A stretch of 64,000 nt of DNA, from the NCBI GenBank assembly GCA_963920525.1, contig OY986438.1, positions 72,858,346 to 72,922,345 of the forward strand, read 5' to 3'. The notes beneath the pieces are model-generated. The model had not been told where the DNA came from and searched no databases. It saw only the letters and a program-made list of their open reading frames with translations. Positions 1 through 10,222 of this stretch are shown here, in pieces. The position numbers were made by a program, and so were the translations under genes. Numbering within the stretch: the stretch's first letter is position 1; each line of letters begins with the position of its first letter. Source of the stretch: Dichetophora obliterata (Eukaryota > Arthropoda > Insecta > Diptera > Sciomyzidae).

Positions 1-1280
1 AGCTTAGCTTAGGATCCAGAATGACACCTAGATATTTTGCGCTACTGGATAGTGTAAGAGGTTGGTTGTTTAGCTTTGGAAAGACAAATTGTGGCGCTTT
101 GGTTTTTGTGGCGAATAACATCAGTTTCGTCTTGCTTGAGTTAACTCCTAGGCCGCACATGGCAGCCCAGACACTGAGTTTTCCCAAAGCAACCTCCATT
201 AGCTCACTGAGCGTAGAGGGGAACAGTCCTGACACCATTACAACCACGTCATACGCATAAGCCACCATTTTGACCCCATTGCAATTTAGTGTATTAAGAA
301 CTTCGTTAATGGCGATGAGCTAAAGTAGGGGAAGATCACTCCTACACGCGGAGTACCCTTACTGACAAATCTCGTGAGTTCGCAGCCACCCAGGTCTGCC
401 TGGATTATTTTGTTACTGAGCATTGAGACTATCCAGTTTCTCACCGGTGCTTGTACACCAAGGTTGGTAAGAAAATCAAGAATGGCCCTAGTATAAATAT
501 TGTAAAAAGCCCCTTCTATGTCTAAGAAGGCCGCAAGAGTGTATTGTTTAAAGAAGATGGATCTTTCAATAGTGTAAATACCTCGTGTAGGGAGGTATCT
601 GTGGATCTGCCCTTGAAGTATGCATGTTCGGCACTGGATATGTTAGCACCCTTTAGAACGTCCCTGAGATGAATATCCAGTACACGCTCTATGGTTTCCA
701 GTACGAATGTTGTGAGGCTTATTGGTCTAAAATCCTTGGCTGATCTTGGTTATGATCCTTGGTCATGACCTCTCCTCCCAGATTTGGGTATAAATATTAC
801 CTTAACGCTTCTCCAGCTCCTTGGAGTGTAGTTAAGGCAGAGGCAATTTGTGAAGATTGAGAGTAGGATGAGTAGGTGAAGATGGAGAGTAGAGGAGCAA
901 CTACATCTTGTAATTTCTGCAACATTATTGGAAGAGTGCCGTCGGGACCTGGAGATTTGTATGGAGAGAAACTGCTTAAGGCCCAGACAACCCTTTCCAT
1001 TGAGATAAAGGAGACAGTTGGAACCGCCGCATTGCCTCGGGTGATTCTAAACCTAAGGTCTCATTGCAGCCGGGGAAATGTGTGTTGAGTAAGGGTTCTA
1101 GTGATTCATGTCCACGCACCATCTTCTTTCCGAATGAAAGATGGACTGGTGCTTTCTTTGGACAGATTTTTGCTTAGTCTTGCCAAGTCTTTTATATTGT
1201 CGATTGATTGGGTGTATTCAAGCCAAAAGTGCTTTTTCGCGTTTCGAATTGCTTTCTAGTAGGTTTTGAGGATGTCTCTG
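1..1280 (-). pseudogene. Degenerate non-LTR retrotransposon reverse transcriptase (jockey/LOA/R1-like)
   Basis: Read on the minus strand, this is the pre-RT linker and RT domain of a non-LTR retrotransposon. The linker lies near 1280-1090 (EYTQSIDNIKDLARLSKNLS). The fingers motif SPYKSPGPDG is at about 975-938. The catalytic box near 265-235 reads AYAYDVVV where AYADD is expected. Several stops and frame changes separate the pieces, and the window edge cuts off the C-terminus. The KSPGPDG motif and the endonuclease-less remnant fit the jockey/LOA/R1 group; the clade is not resolved. The copy is dead. Confidence 0.7.
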
Positions 1281-1281
1281 T

Positions 1282-2263
1282 GTGGTTGCCAAAGACACTG
1301 CCCAAGACACTGTCATGACACGAGTGAAAAATTCTCCTTACCCTTTTTCTATTCTAATGGGACATGACACTCTAAAGGCAAACCTGCTTGTAGGCTTAAG
1401 AACGGATTTTTGGGCGAGCCACTTTGGCAATTTTAGCCCAGTCAGTACGTTTGGGATTACGAAATGGAAGAGGGACCTCTATTTCAAGGTTCAAGTTAAA
1501 GAGGATCAAGCTGTGATCCGAGGAGGAACTTTGGTCAAAACTCTCCAATTGACTGCTTTTAGAGACTCGTTTTCGGATAGAAGGGTAATATTCAAGACTT
1601 CACTCCAGCCTGTGAAGTTGTCAGTACTTGAAAAGGTGAAAGTAGGTGTATTTCCTTTATTGCATATGTTTAGAGTTACTTATGAAGTTTAATAAAAACT
1701 CACCTCAAGTGTCCACAACTGCCAGGCCTGAAGAGCTAATGTCAGAGAGTAGAAATAAGTGTATGTGCTTTTTGGCTACAATGCAAGTTCTTGGCTTACC
1801 TGCTGTTCTATTGTAGTAGATGCTGTAGTGGTTGTTCTGAAACCCTTTTACAACTAAGTCGTAATCTTATTAATATTCACTTTGCTTTTTTTTGGGACCA
1901 AAATATCTTGACACCAGCAGAAAAGGACTACTTGTACTTTAAAAAAATGTACTTCGAAAAAAAATTTTATTTAATTTACGTAAAAAATATTTTAAGTTTC
2001 TTTGTATTGTAGTCTTCTCACAATAAATATCAACGCTAGTTGAATTCGTTGAAAACGTTGTTACGCCATAACTTCTGAATCCTTAAAGAACACACTTTCA
2101 TTTCATATCTTTGGAAAAAAATTATAGCACCTGTAGCATGGTATTAAACTTTTAAATTAACGTGACGATTTTTTCAGTGTATATATTGATTTTCACAAAT
2201 ATTTTGTACCCCATATTTGTAGGCACTGTTTGAATCAGACAAATCGACCTGTAACGTTTATAT
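1282..2263. other. Spacer without recognised gene
   Basis: A 136-codon open frame at 1282-1692 (+) has no recognisable motif and may be chance or old TE sequence. The rest is AT-rich with no convincing coding signal. It ends at the ATCC target duplication of the adjacent gypsy element. Confidence 0.4.
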
Positions 2264-2267
2264 ATCC

Positions 2268-3551
2268 TGTAACGAACCCTTTTGCTCGTTACTGATTTTT
2301 GCTGAGGTAGGCTCAGTGAGTAAACCAGGGGTTCTTACAAAATAATTTATTTACCAATGATTCCGTTGTTTTAAATAAGAAAGCCAGCGTTTTAGTTTTA
2401 AACTGTAGAGTAAGTCTTTATTATTTTTCATTTGTTTTATTTGTTACTTATCGAGTACGTTACTTAATTAGTATTAATTATTAAGCATTATATAAATTAA
2501 ATTGATATAATTAATCTTTGCTTATTCATATTTATGCCGTTACTTGCTATGATCCCTTTCGCTGTGAGTGTCAACGATAGAACTCCGATTAAAACTATGT
2601 TCGAAGGGTGGAGGTACCTTCGCTTAAGATAACTACGTTTTGATCTTAGAGTAAACAACGTTTGAAGGGTGAGGTCACCTTCGCTTACGATAACTACGCC
2701 TGTTTTAGAGTAAACAACGATCGAAGGGTGAGGACACCTTCGTTTAAGATAACTACGCCTGAGCTTAGAGTAAACTATGTTCGAAGGGTGAGTACACCTT
2801 CGCTTAAGATAACTACGTTTTGAACTTATAGTAAACAAAGCTCGAAGGGTGAGTACACCTTCGCTTACGATAACTACGCTTGACTTAGAGTAAACAATGT
2901 TCGAAGGGTGAGTACACCTTCGCTTAAGATAACTACGTTTTGAACTTAGAGTAAGCAACGTTCGAAGGGTGAATACACCATCGCTTAAGATAACTACGTT
3001 TTGAACTAAGAGTAGGCAACGTTCGAAGGGTGAGTACACCTTCGCTTAAGATAACTACGCCTGAGCTTAGAGTAAAACTATGTTCGAAAGGTGAGTGCAC
3101 CTTTGCTTAAGATAACTACGTTTTGAACTTATAGTAAACAAAGTTCGAAGGGTGAGTACACTTCGCTTACGATAACTACTCTTGGCTTAGAGTAAACAAC
3201 GTTCGAAGGGTGAGGACACCTTCGCTTAATATAACTACGCTTGAGCTAACTACTCAGTCTCAAAGCATGTGCATGCTACTGCGCCTGCGACAAGACTGCC
3301 TGTCATAAGCAAACGCGACTGCTTTATATTCTCCCGTTGCCTTTCTGTTTCGTGTTCACTTGTTTTGTTTTCCCTGTCTGTGTATATGTGACTGTGTACA
3401 TACATATTTTTATGAGTGTATATGTAATTTATTCACCTATTATTTATTCAATGCAATAAAATATACTTCCAAGACCTTATTTTGATATAAACCATTATAC
3501 TTTTTCTATATATTTAGTTTTCCAAAATAAATAATAAATTCTTTAAACTTT
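2268..3551 (-). repeat. 3' LTR of the gypsy element (expanded form)
   Basis: Homologous to 7119-7866: same start (TGTAACGAACCC), same AT-rich middle, and a shared block with CAAACGCGACTGC and GTGACTGTGTACATACATA. It is longer because of the 2595-3250 tandem array. Similarity stops at TTCTTTAAACT (3541-3551), so the U3 edge that should carry TGTGAGG is missing. An internal deletion joining U3 to pol would explain this. Confidence 0.8.
2595..3250. repeat. Tandem array of ~60-bp units inside the LTR
   Basis: About 11 imperfect units of 58-62 bp, each with a core CGAAGGGTGAGTACACCTTC followed by GCTTAAGATAACTACG and a variable AGAGTAAACAA tail. Within each unit CGAAGGGTG and CACCTTCG are inverted copies, so every unit can form a short hairpin. 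The partner LTR has one unit. The long minus-strand open frame across the array looks like a by-product of the repeat period, not a gene. Confidence 0.88.
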
Positions 3552-3952
3552 GATTGTTCGTTGAAACGAAAACCGCTGCCGCCTCGTCTTCTTCGTTACC
3601 GCAGCCTCGATTTCGGCAACCAGTGCTGGTGGTAGTGGTCTGCCAGTCTCGTTGGTGCGGCTGCGCATGTTGCACTCTGGATCAGTCAGTGTAATTGTTT
3701 GCAGCATTGCTGCCTGTCAATTGCGTCACTAGCTTCAGTTGGCGCGCTGTTGCTTAAGATGCCCTCGATAAAGGCTGGCAATTCGCTTGTGCCTGCCAAG
3801 GTGCTATTGATAATGTATGCTATTGCGCCGCTGTCGACAACTGATTTTGCTGATAATGCCGCTGCTACTTCGCTGCTTTGATTATGCAGATGCTGCTGCG
3901 CTGTCGTGCTGGTTTGCTGACGTTGCTTTTAATGTGTTGCTGTGATGCTTTA

Positions 3953-4190
3953 GATGACGCAGCTGCTACTGCGCTGCTGTAATGCTTTTGATGACGCTGC
4001 TGCTACTGCGTTGCTGTGCTGCTTTTGATGACGCAGCTGCTACTGCGCTGCTGTGATGCTTTTGATGACGCAGCTGCTATTGCACTCCTGTGCTGCTTTT
4101 GGTGACGCAGCTGCTACTGCGCTCTTGTGCTTCTTTTTATGATGCAGTTGATACTGCGCTTCTGTGATGTTTTGTTGACTCAGCTGCTAC
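3953..4190. repeat. 37-bp minisatellite
   Basis: About six units of 37 bp, core GATGACGCAGCTGCTACTGC followed by GCTGCTGTGATGCTTTT. It lies directly beside the 30-bp array and shares the GACGCAG/GCTGCT words with it, so one probably grew from the other. Confidence 0.8.
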
Positions 4191-4197
4191 TACGCTG

Positions 4198-4735
4198 GCA
4201 GTTGGTGACGCAAGTGCTGCTGCGATGGCAGTTGGTGCTGCTGCGATGGCAGTTGGTGCTGCTGCGATGGCCCTTGATTATGCAGTGGCTGCTGCTGCGA
4301 TGGCAGTTGGTGACGCAGATGCGGCTGCGATGGCCGTTGATTATGCAGTGGCGGCTGCTCTGGCAGTTGGTTACGCAGATGCTGCTGCGATGGCCGTTAA
4401 TTATGCAGTGGCGGCTGCCGTGGCAGTTGATGACGCAGGTGCTGCTGCGATGGCAGTTGGTGACGCAATTGCTGCTGCGATGGCCGTTGATTATGCAGTG
4501 GCGGCTGCATTGACAGTTGGTGACGCAGATGCTGCTGCGAAGGCAGTTGGTGATGCAGGTGCTGCTGCGATGGCAGTTGGTGACGCAGGTGCTGCTGCGA
4601 TGGCAGTTTGTGACGCTGATGCGGCTATGATGGCAGTTTGTGACGCAGATGCTGCTCCGTTGGCCGTTGATTATGCAGTGGCGGCTGCTCTGGCAGTTTG
4701 TTACGCAGATGCTGCTGCGATGAATTTGGTTTAAA
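4198..4735. repeat. 30-bp minisatellite
   Basis: About 18 units of roughly 30 bp (core GCTGCTGCGATGGCAGTTGG then TGACGCAGAT), with a recurring variant containing TTGATTATGCAGTGG. It replaces the integrase body of the host gypsy element. Because the period is a multiple of three, both strands stay open. The plus strand would give AAAMAVGDAD-type repeats and the minus strand Cys/Asn/His/Ser-rich repeats; neither looks like a real protein. Confidence 0.85.
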
Positions 4736-4737
4736 TT

Positions 4738-6026
4738 GCTGACATATAGAGCACCTTTGTACATACCGGCATATGTCTCTGAACATGCCTGGCCAGTAGT
4801 ATCAGCCTGTTATTCTGGCGAAGGTCTTGCGGATGCCCATGTGGCCGGCGGTTGGATCATCGTAATTTTCTTTAATAACTTTTTCTCGCTGAAAACTAGG
4901 TACACACAGTTTCCAGGGTGCGTAGTCGTCAGTTTTTTGTTTGGCGGTATATAGCGGTATAGTACACCATTTTCTTTGAAGTAGTTCGGATACTTTTCAG
5001 GATTCTGCTGAACTTCTGCTTCTCTCTTCGATAACCATTTGCAGACAGGAGTATTCTTGGCGGAGGCGTCTGCCTTTCTAAGCAATATTTCTTGCGGTTG
5101 TCGTGATAGAGCGCTTGCTTTGATGTGTAACTTGCCCTTTCGGTGCATGGTGATATGTGACACCCCTTTGAGACCTTCGAATTTTCCCCGATCTGCCTTT
5201 GCAAACTTTTCGATTTTTGATTCGTCGGTTGGACCTTCTGTACTTGACTCGATTTTCCTGGTGCGTAACCTCTTTGCTGCTTCTTGTGGATCACCTGTAC
5301 TTGATTCCACTTCTTCTGCTCGCACGACCTTCGTTGCTTCATGTGACTCATCCGTGCTTGATCTAGTTTCTTCTGTTCGTATAACCTTAGCTGCTTCCTG
5401 TGGACCACCCGTTTTTTATCCAATTACCTCTGTTCGTACAACCGCACAGCATGCCGTTTCTTGTTCTTTCTTCCCGTTCGTGTTTTCCTTGAGAATAATT
5501 GCGCAGTCTCCGCACTGCAATCTTGTTTCCATTTTGACCAGAAAGTCTATGCCTAGAATAAGGTCGTCGATCACTTCGTGCAGGATGATTAATTCTGTGT
5601 TGCATTGCTTTCCTCCGAGTTTTAGGTTTGCTACTAGCTGCTGAGTAACCTCCTTCGTGGTCCCGTCGGCCATTCGTATTCGTGTAGATATGTTTTCGAG
5701 TTTGCCTGATTCTTTTATTTTACTAGCCAGGGATTTGCTGATAAAACTCCGTGTTGCCTTAGTGTCGATCGTCGCCTTAGTCGTGTGGTTGCCTATTGTG
5801 ACTATAGCGACCACGTGGTTCCCGTTTTGCGTGATGGTGTTTAATTTCGAGGACGCTGGTTCTGGGTATCCGTTTTTACTCGCCTTGGAAGGTACCCTTG
5901 GTAGTTTTCCGATGATTGTCTGCAGCAGTTTATTGTCAAAGTACCTCTTTTTCCGCATTCCCAGCAGAAAATTATAGCGGGGTTTCTGCATTCGTATTTG
6001 TAGTGCCCTTCCTCTCCACAACTCAC
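4738..6026 (-). pseudogene. pol: Truncated pol: zinc knuckle, protease, RNase H tail, integrase start
   Basis: A nucleocapsid-like knuckle (CGEEGHYKYEC, then CWECGKRG) opens the region. The protease follows in the 6021-5416 frame: the usual DTGA-type active site reads DTKATRSF, and LILGIDFL is present. One in-frame stop (5418-5416) separates this from a continuation in the same frame to 4810. The continuation has a 19-residue tandem repeat (5450-5226), then HRKGKLHIKASALSRQ (end of RNase H) and an integrase N-terminal zinc finger near 4810-4738 (YYWPGMF, then CSICQQF). The RT is missing, and the altered DTK suggests a dead protease. Confidence 0.75.
5226..5450 (-). repeat. 57-bp in-frame tandem repeat inside pol
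   Basis: Three to four copies of a 57-bp unit keep the pol frame on the minus strand, giving 19-residue repeats such as EAAKVIRTEETRSSTDESH and EATKVVRAEEVESSTGDPQ. They sit exactly where the RT should be, between protease and RNase H. Confidence 0.8.
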
Positions 6027-6029
6027 CCG

Positions 6030-6967
6030 CGCCAGGTCCGTGGGTTAATTGGGTACTGTTTCGTGTGTAATTCTGCGGTGATGCTCTTCTCGCTGTCGTG
6101 GTATGGCTAGTCTGGTCGGCGAAGCTTCTTTTTGCACACCTTCAAAATCTTCGGCTAGACTAATCACCTCCTCGAGATCCCTGAAGTCTTTTCGTATAAA
6201 GCTGATAGTCGTGGAGACTTTTGCTGTATATGCACTCTAGTTTGCCTTGCTCAGAGAAATTTGCATGTCGCATTAAATTCTGCAGCTCGATGAGGTAGTC
6301 TCTGAATTTTTCCCTTTGCCGCTGGTGCCTTTGTCGGATCTGATCTTCCAGATGTTCAAAATATTTGGATGGCAGGAAGAACCGTAGGAAATCATTCTTA
6401 TATGCATTCCATTCTTGCCACTGCCGATTATTGTTGCGGAACCATTTCAGCGCGTTATCTTTCAACAGTTCGGGCATTGTTCGAGGTAAGATATCTTTGT
6501 TTAACCCGTATACTTCGGCTAGCTCCTCTACTCTTTCAATGAAGGCCAGTGGTTCTTTTCCGCCATCATATTTAAAAGACCACTTCCTGACCTGGTCTAT
6601 TACCGTGGAATATGGTATTTGATGCGTTCCTGCATGTTCTATGTATCCTGCGTGCGCGGCTGCTGGTTGCTCATGACATTGTCGGGGGGTTGAAACCTTG
6701 TTGACCGCCTGTGTGTGCTACCGGCACATTTATTTTCGGTATCTCGGGATTTCTTGCCGGTGATGGTGACCTCCCGTGTTTTGCCTCTATTTCGACAAAG
6801 CGTGGTTGCAGCTCTGGTTTCTGCCCTTGATCTGTGATAAAGGTAGCAAAATTCTTCCTTGCTTCTTGCACCGTTCCCGTGCTGTCGAATCCAAATTCTT
6901 CTGAGTACCCTTGCAGCTCGTCTTTCCGTAGAAAGTATACCCAGGAGGAATCGACCATTTTTATCAT
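6030..6967 (-). pseudogene. gag: gag of the gypsy element
   Basis: The minus strand opens at 6967 with MIKMVDSSWVYFLRKDEL, continues to about 6671, and resumes at 6477-6160 with a capsid-like segment (LKWFRNNNRQWQEWNAYKND ... FFLPSKYFEHLEDQIRQRHQ). The KWF/FLRFFLP pattern and the run of basic residues are typical of Retrotrans_gag capsids of Ty3/gypsy elements. Frame breaks between the segments make the copy non-functional. Confidence 0.75.
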
Positions 6968-7098
6968 GTGTTGTGTTACGCTGATGTTTTTCTCTGACTT
7001 TAGCTTTCTTTACTGGCGTTGGCTTTGTTCTCTGTCTTTTAGCTTTGCTCTCTGTATTTATTTTCTTATCTAGCTTTCGTGTTTTCTTTGTCTTTAGA

Positions 7099-7116
7099 GT
7101 CCCTGCTCGGGCGCCA
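7099..7116 (-). promoter_or_regulatory. Primer binding site, tRNA-Lys type
   Basis: On the minus strand this reads TGGCGCCCGAGCAGGGAC, two bases inside the 5' LTR. It would pair over 18 nt with a lysine tRNA 3' end (family knowledge). This fixes element orientation and the LTR inner border. Confidence 0.85.
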
Positions 7117-7118
7117 TT

Positions 7119-7866
7119 TGTAACGAACCCTTTTGCTCGTTACTGATTTTTGTTGAGGTAGACTCAGTGAGTAAACCAGGGTTCTTACAAAATAATTTAT
7201 TTACCAATGATTCCTTTGTTTTAAATAAGAAAGCCAGCGTTTTAGTTTTAAACTGTAGAGTAAGTCTTTATTATTTTCATTTGTTTTTTATTACTTAACG
7301 AGTACGTTACTTAATTATTATTAATTATTAAGCATTATATAAATTAAATTGATATAATTAATCCTTGCTTATTCATATTTATTCCATTACTTGCTATGAT
7401 CCCTCTTGCTGTGAGTGACTATGATGGAACTCAGATTAAAACTATCTTCGAAGGGTGGAGGTACCTTCGCTTAAAATAACTACGTTTTGATCTTATCTTT
7501 GCCTATCCTAAGCAAACGCGACTGCATTATATTCTCCCGTTGCCTTTCTGTTTCGTGTTCACTTGTTTTGTTTTCCCTGTCCGTGTATATGTGACTGTGT
7601 ACATACATATTTGTATGGGTGTATATGTTATTTATTCACTTATTATTTATTCAATGCAATAAAATATACTTTCAATACCTTATTTTGATTAAGCCATTAT
7701 ACTTTTTCTATATATTTAGTTTACCAAAATAAATAATAAATTCTTTAAACTCAATTAATTTAATTTAATTAACAATTCATATTTTCAGTTTAATTTACAT
7801 TTCATTTTAACATTTATTAATATAATTTTGTGAGGCACAAATTGTGTAACCATTTGAGTCCTCACA
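7119..7866 (-). repeat. 5' LTR of the gypsy element (short form)
   Basis: This LTR has 3-bp inverted ends (TGT...ACA). It matches 2268-3551 over most of its length but holds only one copy of the roughly 60-bp repeat unit (about 7441-7495). It keeps the terminal ~115 bp (7752-7866) that the other LTR lacks. The primer site adjoins its inner edge. Confidence 0.85.
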
Positions 7867-7964
7867 ATCCATACGTTATATATCCATCAACAAGCCGATT
7901 TCTGAAGAATGGAGCAACGTTGCCGGTATCAGTCGCTTTAAGCAAACCCTTGTTTTCGTAGCAT

Positions 7965-8083
7965 CGAAGACTCAAAACATGCATGAGAAGTAAAACTGGA
8001 GAAGAAAGACTCAATCGCTTACCTCTTCTGAATGTTCACAGGGATGTGGAAGTGACCACGGAAGAAATTTTAAATGCACTAAC
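7965..8083 (+). pseudogene. hAT transposase C-terminal dimerisation fragment
   Basis: The frame starting at 7965 gives RRLKTCMRSKTGEERLNRLP followed by LLNVHRDVEVTTEEI. This is the RLKTxxRS-GxERL-LLxxHRD pattern at the end of hAT-superfamily transposases. Nothing of the catalytic domain is nearby, so it is a scrap left by later insertions. Confidence 0.6.
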
Positions 8084-8493
8084 CCAAAAAAAAAAGATAT
8101 ATATATTATTTTTATTTATTATATAATAAAAAACAAATGGAAGTCTAAACAAAAAAATTAAAAACCACCCGAAATTTTTTTCTGGGTACGCGCCTGAAGA
8201 TGGTAGTTAAAAACACGATTTTGACTTAATTTTTTAAAGTTATATATAAAAAAAAAGTATTTCTTTAAAATAGAAATCGAACGATTAAAAGTACCAATTA
8301 TATTACCTTAACAAGTGCATACAATTTGGTAGCGATCCTTGGCTAGTTGTCGAGTAATGCGGTCCATCGGTTTCAAACAGCACTTTTCGATAAAAACGCG
8401 TTTAAAGTTCTTACATGTTTGTTAAGTTTGTGCGTATTACTAAAACAATTATTATTTAATTGTCTTAAAAATATTTAATACAAGTCTGTTATA

Positions 8494-9778
8494 AAGGGTG
8501 GTTACATTTTAAGGGCCGATGTTGATTTTGAATAAAACACAAATTATTTAGGAAGTTATTGTTAGTTCTTTTTATTATGATAATATTGGTATAGTATAAT
8601 TATGTATGGAACAAAATATCGGCCAAATGGCCGCCGCGACCTAGGCACACGTCCATCCGATGGTCCAAATTTTCGATGACGCTGAGGCATAATTGAGGTT
8701 CTATGCCGTTAATGTGCCGAATTATCTCATCCTTTAGCTCTTGAATTGTTGCTGGCTTATTGACGTACACTTTTTCTTTCAAATAACCCCAAAGAAAGAA
8801 GTCCAACGGTGTCAAATCACATGATCTTGGCGGCCAATCGACATCGCCACCCCACATGAGATAACACGGCCATTGAATTTGTCGCGCAAAAGAGCCATTG
8901 TTTCGTTAGCTGTGTGGCAAGTGGCACCGTCCTGTTTAAACCACATATCGTCCACATCCATATCTTCCAATTCGAGCCATAAAAAGTTCGTTATCATCTC
9001 ACGATAGCGAACACCATTCACAGTAACTGCCTGACCGGCCTCATTTCGCCCGATGATGCCGCCAGCCCATAAAGCGCACCAAACTGTCACTCTTTGTGGG
9101 TGCATTGGTTTTTCGGCAATCACTCTTGGATTATCATTCGCCCAAATACGGCAATTCTGATTATTGACGAATCCACTGAGGTGAAAATATGCCTCATCAC
9201 TGAAGATGATTTTCTTCGAAAATTGATCATCCACTTTTGCCATTTCTTGCCACCATTCTGACCATTGACGACTCTTGAAATGGTCAAGAGGCTTTAGTTT
9301 TTGAGTCAATTGGACCTTGTAAGCGTGTAAATGCAAGTCTTTATGCATAATGTTTATCAACGACGAGCGTGAGAGGTGCAATTGTTGGGCACGACGACGA
9401 GTTGAGGTGGACGGCTCTTCAGCCACACTATCGCGAACAGCACCAATATTTTCTGCAGTACGAGCATGTCATGGTGTTTTCACATCTCCTACAGACCCGT
9501 TTTGCTCTAATTTTTTTCACGATTTTTCCGATTGTACGCACATTTGGACGATTAAATTGACCGAAAAAAATCACGAAGTGCACGATGTGCATTTTGATTT
9601 GAACGTCCATTTTCATAATAAGCCTGAATAACTTTTACGCGTTGCTCGATTGTGTATCTTTCCATGGTTCAAATTGAATTAGTCTGAAATTGAGAAATGT
9701 GAAATGAAATGCAGAAAAAACTTGACGTTTAGGTGTGGTTCACATTCAACATCGGCCCTTAAAATTTAACCACCCCTT
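8494..9778 (-). mobile_element. Tc1/mariner DD41D (rosa-type) element 1
   Basis: Imperfect terminal inverted repeats: AAGGGTGGTTACATTTTAAG at 8494 matches, inverted, the end at 9778. Flanking TA occurs at 8492-8493 and 9779-9780. The element is about 1285 bp, normal for the superfamily. It encodes a minus-strand transposase with 41 residues between the second and third catalytic Asp. Confidence 0.85.
8600..9664 (-). pseudogene. DD41D transposase, broken
   Basis: The start is ATG at 9664-9662 (MERYTIEQRVKVIQAYY). A frame change follows, then 9426-8812 carries HLHAYKVQLTQKLKPLDHFK, IIFSDEAYFHL (first Asp), VTVWCALWAGGIIG and FKQDGATCHTA (second Asp). After another frame change near 8850, the third Asp is in CDLTPLDFFLWGYLKEKVYV. 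Spacing across the break is about DD41D. The end is GGHLADILFHT. At least two frameshifts make it inactive. Confidence 0.82.
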
Positions 9779-10222
9779 TATAATTACTAATACGAATAAT
9801 ATATTGTTATGGAGTGGCAAAACATTTGTTGTTGAGAAACGAAGGACAAGTTTTAGTACTTATATAGAAATAAGGAGTTATCAACCCTGTATTTATTGAT
9901 GTTCGGCCAAATGCACAAATTGCTGTTTGTACCGCCTGAACATACAAGATGGCCACCAATGTTTGTTCGCGATTGATGTTGGTGCGGTCTAAACAGTACT
10001 CCGAAAGAAGAATTTCTTGCAATAAATTGTTGCGATAAATTTTTCGTTCGTTCAGGCGGTTTAAACCCACAGTAAGAAGACACAGCAGTTTATTGCTTTG
10101 AACCGTAATAGGCTTATAGATCATTTCAAAAGTGCAAAATGATTGCAACACCTTGTTATTAAAAGCATATTGTCAATAATTCGATATTTAATTGAATGTG
10201 GCAAGATAAAAAAAATATTTAC

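Larger units (their letters stand above)
2268..7866 (-). mobile_element. Ty3/gypsy LTR retrotransposon, internally deleted, minus strand
   Basis: The element starts TGTAACGAACCC and ends GAGTCCTCACA on the plus strand, and is flanked by the 4-bp duplication ATCC (2264-2267 and 7867-7870). The 5' LTR is at the high-coordinate end, followed by a tRNA-Lys-type primer site, gag, CCHC knuckles, protease, a short RNase H tail and the integrase zinc-finger start. The RT core and integrase catalytic core are absent. Two minisatellites occupy the place where most of integrase should be. It is therefore a non-autonomous, rearranged copy whose exact ends are still readable. Confidence 0.88.

Noticed and set aside
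1282..1692. 136-codon plus-strand frame as a host gene
   Set aside because: No motif, no splice or promoter signal, and it lies between two decayed TEs.
2497..3039. 180-codon minus-strand frame in the LTR
   Set aside because: It follows the ~60-bp tandem array; repeats with a period divisible by three stay open. No start context or motif.
4180..4764. Long open frames on both strands over the 30-bp repeat (Ala/Met/Val/Asp-rich, or Cys/Asn/His/Ser-rich)
   Set aside because: By-product of a 30-bp minisatellite; the array replaces integrase sequence of a dead gypsy copy.
9807..10151. Minus-strand 114-codon frame just downstream of the Ptp exon
   Set aside because: No phosphatase or membrane-segment similarity and no splice signals in register; treated as intronic chance frame.
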